From Devosia sp. (lineage in GTDB: Bacteria > Pseudomonadota > Alphaproteobacteria > Rhizobiales > Devosiaceae): 8,651 nt of DNA. Made by a program: the position numbers and the translations under genes. Below are positions 5,046 to 8,651 of the stretch, piece by piece. The notes under the pieces are model-generated. The model ran no database searches. It had not been told where the DNA came from and saw only the letters and a list, made by a program, of their open reading frames with translations. The stretch lies in NCBI GenBank assembly GCA_028290225.1, contig JAQGKH010000205.1, positions 1-8,651 of the forward strand. The letters are read 5' to 3'. Each line of letters begins with the position of its first letter. Position 1 is the first letter of the stretch.

Positions 5046-6853
5046 TCCTCGTCCTCTTCTGGTGGCGGGGGCGCCGTTTCCGGCTCGGGCGCAACGGCAT
5101 CGTCACGCAATCTGACATTCACGACCTTCGCACCCGGAAAGGTCTCAAGTATGGCCTGCACCAACGGATCTTCATGGGCCGCTGCATGCGCTGCCCTTTG
5201 CCGCTCCTGCTGCTCCTGGCGCAGCGTCATCCCTTCGGGCGGCTTGCTCGACACCGTCACGAGCCACCGTGAGCCCGTCCATTGCTGCAGCCGCGCCGAG
5301 AGCATGGCGATGACGCCCGGGTCGGCGCCTTCGGCCAGCGCCACCTCGATCTGCCCTTCGCTGAACGACACCGGCCGCATCTGCCCTTCCAGCGCCAGCT
5401 TGAGCAGCACATCGCGCTTGGCCCCCGCCAGCGCGATCAGCTCCCGGTAGCTCCCCACCTTGGCCATGGACGGCTGCGGCGGGGCGGGCTGCACGCTGGA
5501 TTGCGGTTGGGCTGCCACCAGCACCGGCGTCGCCAGCGCCTGCGGCACCCCATCGGGCAGCGGCCGCGATATCGCGGGCTCATTCTGGTATTGCTGCGCC
5601 GCTTCCACCCGCATTGCCTGCCCACCGCCACCGCCACCCGAAGGCAGGCGCCCCATCGCCTGGCCCGGCGGCAGGGCCGGGGCAGGGGCGGGCTGGTTGC
5701 CCAGCTTGGCAATCAATTCGTCGGGCGTCGGCAGGTCGGCGGCATAGGCGAGGCGCACCAGCACCATTTCAGCGGCCTGCAGCGCGTTGTTGGCGCGTCC
5801 CACTTCCTCATGCCCCTTGAACAGGATCTGCCAGGCCCGCGACAAGGCCCGCATCGGCAACCGCCCGGCATATTCCGCCCCCCGCACCCGCTCGTCGGGC
5901 GTGAGGGAAAGGTCCTCGCCCGCCGCCGGCACCACCTTGATGCGGGTGACAAGGTGGGTGAAATCCGCCAGGTCCGCCATCAGGGTCTGCGGATCGGCGC
6001 CCATGTCATAAAGGTCGCGCAGTGTTTCGAGCCCGTCCCCGATCCGCCCGCCCATCACCTGCTCGAACAGGTCGATGATCCGCGACCGGTCGCCCAGCCC
6101 CAGCATCGCCTTGACCGTCGTGGCCGTCACCATGCCCCCGCCATGGGCAATCGCCTGGTCCAGCAAGCTCAGATTGTCGCGCGCCGAGCCTTCGCCCGCC
6201 CGCACGATCATCGCCAGGGCTTCGGGCTCGAACCCGATCCCCTCCTGCTCGAGGATGGATTGCAGATAGCCCGTCATCACCTCGGGCGTGATCCGCCGCA
6301 GGTCGAACCGCATGCAGCGGCTCAGGATCGTCACCGGCACCTTGCGGATTTCGGTCGTGGCGAAAATGAACTTCACATAGGGCGGCGGCTCTTCCAGCGT
6401 TTTCAGCAGCCCGTTAAAGGCGGCCGTCGAGAGCATATGCACTTCGTCGATCACATAAACTTTGAACGGCGCCGAAACCGGCCCGTATTTCACCGAATCG
6501 ATGATCTCGCGGATGTCGTTGATGCCGGTATTGGACGCGGCATCCATTTCCACCACATCCACATGCCGCCCCTCGATGATGGCGCGGCAATGCTCGCCTT
6601 CCACCGACAGGTCCAGCGTCGGATGCCGCCCGCTCGCATCCTCGTAGTTGAATGCCCGCGCCAGGATGCGCGCCGTCGTGGTCTTGCCCACGCCGCGCAC
6701 GCCGGTCAGGATAAAGGCATGGTGGATGCGGTTCTGCTTGAACGCATTGCCCAGCGTCTGCACCATCGCGTCCTGCCCCACGAGCGTGGAAAAGTCGCGC
6801 GGCCGGTATTTGCGGGCCAGCACCAGATAGGGCGAGGTTTGAGCGTCAGCCAT
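5042..6853 (-). CDS. dnaX: DNA polymerase III subunit tau (DnaX)
   Basis: Clamp-loader ATPase and replisome organiser, 603 residues. The N-terminal AAA+ module has Walker A GVRGVGKT (51-58), Walker B VYVIDEVHML (132-141, D136-E137), sensor-1 region ATTE (165-168), arginine finger ILSRC (R179) and sensor 2 GSARDNLSLLDQAI (R225). A lid and collar domain (about 240-370) follow. Next comes a Pro/Gly/Ala linker (about 385-465) with a run of six glycines, then a polymerase-binding tail (about 466-585) and an acidic end. The zinc-binding cysteine set of the E. coli protein is missing; only C89 remains, in GEHCRAIIEGRHVDV, the alphaproteobacterial form as I recall it. ATG 6853-6851 is preferred over an upstream TTG because GGAGG lies five bases before it. 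I see no in-frame slippery A-run for a gamma product. Confidence 0.97.
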   Translation of the reverse strand: MADAQTSPYLVLARKYRPRDFSTLVGQDAMVQTLGNAFKQNRIHHAFILTGVRGVGKTTTARILARAFNYEDASGRHPTLDLSVEGEHCRAIIEGRHVDVVEMDAASNTGINDIREIIDSVKYGPVSAPFKVYVIDEVHMLSTAAFNGLLKTLEEPPPYVKFIFATTEIRKVPVTILSRCMRFDLRRITPEVMTGYLQSILEQEGIGFEPEALAMIVRAGEGSARDNLSLLDQAIAHGGGMVTATTVKAMLGLGDRSRIIDLFEQVMGGRIGDGLETLRDLYDMGADPQTLMADLADFTHLVTRIKVVPAAGEDLSLTPDERVRGAEYAGRLPMRALSRAWQILFKGHEEVGRANNALQAAEMVLVRLAYAADLPTPDELIAKLGNQPAPAPALPPGQAMGRLPSGGGGGGQAMRVEAAQQYQNEPAISRPLPDGVPQALATPVLVAAQPQSSVQPAPPQPSMAKVGSYRELIALAGAKRDVLLKLALEGQMRPVSFSEGQIEVALAEGADPGVIAMLSARLQQWTGSRWLVTVSSKPPEGMTLRQEQQERQRAAHAAAHEDPLVQAILETFPGAKVVNVRLRDDAVAPEPETAPPPPEEDEE

Positions 6854-6913
6854 CCTGCCCTCCAATGCGTGTGATCAAGCAAGGCCCGGGAACCTGTGGC
6901 TCACCTGGGCATA

Positions 6914-7011
6914 AGTAGGAGGCTGGCAACGACCCGTGAAGGTCTCGTTGGGGCTGCTTCCTTCCGGACCTGACCCGGTTGGCGAGGAACACGTCCGCGC
7001 CAACCTCCCGA
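6914..7011 (-). ncRNA. ffs: Signal recognition particle RNA (4.5S type)
   Basis: The minus strand carries the near-universal apical sequence GTCCGGAAGGAAGCAGC (within 6952-6975), with a GGAA tetraloop and the asymmetric internal loop bound by Ffh. The ends pair: GGAGGTTGGC (complement of 6999-7008) with GCCAGCCTCC (complement of 6918-6927), ten pairs including one G-T. The RNA is about 98 bases, typical for small bacterial SRP RNA. End positions are estimates good to a few bases. It lies 60 bp upstream of dnaX on the same strand. Confidence 0.93.
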
Positions 7012-7014
7012 CCG

Positions 7015-7045
7015 GCTATATGCGAACAATTGCCGCCAAAGGCAA
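7015..7045 (-). promoter_or_regulatory. Candidate ffs promoter
   Basis: On the minus strand TATAGC (complement of 7015-7020) sits about seven bases before the predicted RNA 5' end. TTGCCT (complement of 7040-7045) is a possible -35 but the spacer is 19 bases. The -10 is more convincing than the -35. It may also drive the downstream dnaX cluster by read-through. Confidence 0.5.
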
Positions 7046-7063
7046 GGGGGGTGAGCGCGCGGT

Positions 7064-7131
7064 TTTGCGCCCGGCGGTGCAGCAAGTTCAACCCGGTCGC
7101 CTGGCCCGCCCCTTTGGCGCTCGGGCGCAAA
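7064..7131. repeat. Ten-base inverted repeat between ffs and the LOG gene
   Basis: TTTGCGCCCG (7064-7073) and CGGGCGCAAA (7122-7131) are perfect complements separated by 48 bases. The right copy lies within the candidate LOG promoter and the left copy lies toward ffs. This could be a pair of half-sites for one regulator or an occasional structure. Nothing else, and no gene, is seen in the 224-bp gap apart from the two promoters. Confidence 0.45.
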
Positions 7132-7141
7132 CACCTATATG
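7113..7141 (+). promoter_or_regulatory. Candidate promoter of the LOG-family gene
   Basis: TTTGGC (7113-7118) is followed after 17 bases by TATATG (7136-7141). Transcription would begin near 7148, giving a leader of about 88 bases before the TTG start at 7236. The boxes are fair rather than strong. Confidence 0.45.
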
Positions 7142-7235
7142 ACAGCGCTGCAGCCCTTTGGCTGGTGCAAGCCTTTACCCCGCGCGGTTCGCCCGCTTAA
7201 CTCGCCTGAACTCAACTGCCGCATCGGAGCTTTTC

Positions 7236-8087
7236 TTGGCCAAACGCCGTCCTACCCCTCTGCGCACATCCCAGCAGGATGTCGCCGCGTCCCAGCGCGC
7301 CCCGCAAACCCCGCAAACCGAATCCTCCGCCTTCCGCCTCGCCTTTGCCGATCCCGATTTCCTCACCTCGGAAGACATTCGCGGCGTTCGCTTCCAGCTG
7401 GAATATCTCAAGCCCGAATTCCGCTTGCGCGAAGCCGGGATCAATTCCACCGTGGTGCTGTTTGGCGGCGCGCGCATACCCGAGCCCGGCAAGCCCGCCT
7501 GGGCCGCCAAGAACGCGGTGCAAAAAGCCAATCTGGAAGCCGCTTCACGCTATTATGATGAAGCGCGCGCCTTCGCCCGGCTGGCATCGGAAACGTCGCG
7601 CAGCCTTGATTACAAGGAATATGTGGTGGTCACCGGCGGCGGTCCGGGCGTCATGGAAGCGGGCAATCGCGGCGCTGCCGATGTGGATGCGCCCTCCATC
7701 GGGCTCAACATCGTGCTGCCCCATGAACAAGCGCCAAATAGTTATGTAACGCCTGAATTTTCGTTCAACTTCCATTATTTTGCCACGCGCAAGATTCATT
7801 TCCTGCTGCGCGCCAAGGCCGTGGCGGTGTTTCCCGGCGGCTTTGGCACGCTCGACGAATTCTTTGAAACCCTGACCCTGATCCAGACTGGTCGCATGGC
7901 GCGCATTCCGCTGCTGCTGTTCGGGGCCCAATTCTGGAGCAAGGTCATCAATTTCGAGGCGCTGGCGGAAGCCGGCACCATCGCCCCCAACGATCCCGAA
8001 CTGTTCCATGTCGTGGATACGGCAGAGGAAGGTTGGGATGTGGTGCGCAAATTCTATGATCTGCCTGTGCCCGTTGCGGCTTTCTAG
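7236..8087 (+). CDS. LOG / TIGR00730 family Rossmann protein (cytokinin riboside phosphoribohydrolase type)
   Basis: Members of this family cleave the ribose-phosphate bond of nucleoside 5'-monophosphates; the plant homologue LONELY GUY activates cytokinins. Of 283 residues, the core begins at about 70 (INSTVVLFGGARIP, 70-82). The nucleotide site GGGPGVMEAGNRGAADV (134-150) follows, then PGGFGTLDEFFETLTLIQTGR (200-220), the diagnostic PGGxGTxxE motif with Glu208. Residues 1-66 are an added N-terminal stretch beginning with the basic MAKRRPTPLR. The start is a TTG at 7236, chosen for GGAG (7226-7229) six bases upstream; a longer TTG start at 7158 has no such support. The bacterial substrate (AMP-like nucleotides or cytokinin phosphate) cannot be told from the sequence. 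It is divergent from ffs, and sthA follows on the same strand. Confidence 0.9.
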   Translation: MAKRRPTPLRTSQQDVAASQRAPQTPQTESSAFRLAFADPDFLTSEDIRGVRFQLEYLKPEFRLREAGINSTVVLFGGARIPEPGKPAWAAKNAVQKANLEAASRYYDEARAFARLASETSRSLDYKEYVVVTGGGPGVMEAGNRGAADVDAPSIGLNIVLPHEQAPNSYVTPEFSFNFHYFATRKIHFLLRAKAVAVFPGGFGTLDEFFETLTLIQTGRMARIPLLLFGAQFWSKVINFEALAEAGTIAPNDPELFHVVDTAEEGWDVVRKFYDLPVPVAAF

Positions 8088-8116
8088 CCTCGAAACTCTC
8101 GTTTCTGTCGCCTGAT

Positions 8117-8131
8117 CCAGCGTGTCGCTGG
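8117..8131 (+). terminator. Candidate hairpin after the LOG gene
   Basis: CCAGCG (8117-8122), loop TGT, CGCTGG (8126-8131): a perfect 6-bp stem 30 bases after the LOG stop codon. A weaker GAAAC/GTTTC stem (8092-8105) lies just before it. There is no T-run after either, so termination is a guess. Confidence 0.35.
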
Positions 8132-8182
8132 CACATCTCTGATCCTGCACCCGCAGTATCACCGGCACCTCAAGGAGCCTCC

Positions 8183-8651
8183 ATGGACCATTATGATATT
8201 GTGGTGATCGGCAGCGGCCCCGCCGGTCGCCGGGCTGCTGTGCAGGCGGCCAAGCTGGGCAAGTCGGTGCTGGTAATCGAAAACCGCCTGCGGCTGGGCG
8301 GCGTCTCTGTTCACACCGGCACCATCCCGTCCAAGACCCTGCGCGAAACCGTGCTCAACCTCTCGGGCTGGCGCGAGCGCGGCTTTTACGGCCTCGCCTA
8401 CCGGGTCAAGAAGGACATCGAGGGCAAGGATCTCGGCGCCCGCCTGCGCAAGACCCTGGATTACGAAATCGAAGTGCTTGAGCACCAGTTTGCGCGCAAT
8501 GGGGTGCGCACCTTTGGCGGCATGGCCAAGTTCCTCGATACCAATCGGATCTGCGTCACCGATCGGTACGGGGATGAACACGTGTTCTCCTTTTATTTTG
8601 CCGTGATCGCGGTCGGGACCACGCCATACCGGCCGGCCAATATCCCGTTCA
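8183..8651 (+). CDS. sthA: Si-specific NAD(P)(+) transhydrogenase, N-terminal part (cut by window edge)
   Basis: Soluble flavoprotein that moves hydride between NADPH and NAD+, balancing the two cofactor pools. The visible 156 residues are the FAD-binding half of a family normally about 465 long. GSGPAG (10-15) is the dinucleotide fold. VLVIE (29-33) ends the second strand. GGVSVHTGTIPSKTLRETVL (39-58) is the hallmark, followed by GWRERGFYG and a second-nucleotide-type motif VIAVGTTPYRP (141-151). In dithiol relatives such as lipoamide dehydrogenase the cysteines of GGxCxxxGCxPSK form a redox pair. Here they are Ser42 and Thr47, as expected for a transhydrogenase without disulfide chemistry. 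ATG 8183 has AAGGAG (8172-8177) five bases upstream. The C-terminal interface domain lies outside the window. Confidence 0.92.
   Translation, partial: MDHYDIVVIGSGPAGRRAAVQAAKLGKSVLVIENRLRLGGVSVHTGTIPSKTLRETVLNLSGWRERGFYGLAYRVKKDIEGKDLGARLRKTLDYEIEVLEHQFARNGVRTFGGMAKFLDTNRICVTDRYGDEHVFSFYFAVIAVGTTPYRPANIPF

Noticed and set aside
6854..6865. TTG start for dnaX four codons upstream
   Set aside because: The TTG overlaps the GGAGG ribosome site; the ATG at 6853 has proper spacing and gives the usual N-terminus.
5282..6874. A 530-codon open frame on the plus strand opposite dnaX
   Set aside because: It is antisense to a certain dnaX and is rich in His, Arg, Gln and Pro, the composition produced by GC-rich codon shadows; no family features.
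6854..6913. Intrinsic terminator between ffs and dnaX
   Set aside because: A partial GCCCAGG/CCCGGGC pairing exists but with a mismatch, a long loop and no T-run, so I could not support a terminator.
7158..7235. Longer LOG-family start (TTG at 7158)
   Set aside because: It has no Shine-Dalgarno and lies close to the presumed transcription start; the TTG at 7236 has GGAG at six bases.
1..8651. CRISPR array, insertion sequence, prophage, toxin-antitoxin or defence island
   Set aside because: No regularly spaced repeats, transposase or integrase motifs, terminal repeats or toxin-like gene pairs are visible; gene content is mainly housekeeping with even base composition.

Overview
The window is GC-rich, compactly coded chromosomal DNA that reads as an alphaproteobacterium. 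The best fit is Hyphomicrobiales, possibly a Devosia-like genus, but that placement rests on protein style and gene order, not on a search. Almost everything is housekeeping. I see no insertion sequence, CRISPR array, prophage or tRNA, and no clearly new multi-gene system.

Layout: (1) 1-915, minus strand: def (peptide deformylase) followed by the 5' part of fmt (Met-tRNA formyltransferase), the pair that handles the N-terminal formyl group in translation; fmt runs off the left edge. (2) 916-1135: divergent regulatory region rich in inverted repeats. (3) 1136-1947, plus strand: an ArsR-type repressor and an SRPBCC/AHSA1-domain protein overlapping by ATGA; the promoter is placed so that the transcript may be leaderless. 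(4) 2000-3145, plus: rmuC. (5) 3137-3269: cluster of degenerate GCGAATA palindromic units between convergent genes; both flanking genes end inside it. (6) 3260-3478, minus: small DUF2945 protein. (7) 3615-4124, plus: a very acidic protein of unknown function whose TAG stop shares a CTAG with the stop of recR on the other strand. (8) 4121-7011, minus: ffs (SRP RNA), dnaX, ybaB/ebfC, recR in transcription order, a DNA replication/repair cluster with 4-nt spacing or overlap between the proteins. (9) 7236-8087, plus: LOG/TIGR00730 family phosphoribohydrolase with a TTG start. (10) 8183 to the right edge, plus: sthA (soluble transhydrogenase), N-terminal half.

How they work together: def and fmt act on formyl-Met initiation. 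ffs RNA works with Ffh in membrane targeting. dnaX loads the replication clamp, while EbfC-type protein and RecR belong to the recombination/repair side. ArsR and the SRPBCC protein look like a self-contained regulated pair. The most curious pieces are the palindromic array that supplies stop codons to both neighbours, the acidic orphan protein, and the divergent regions with inverted repeats.
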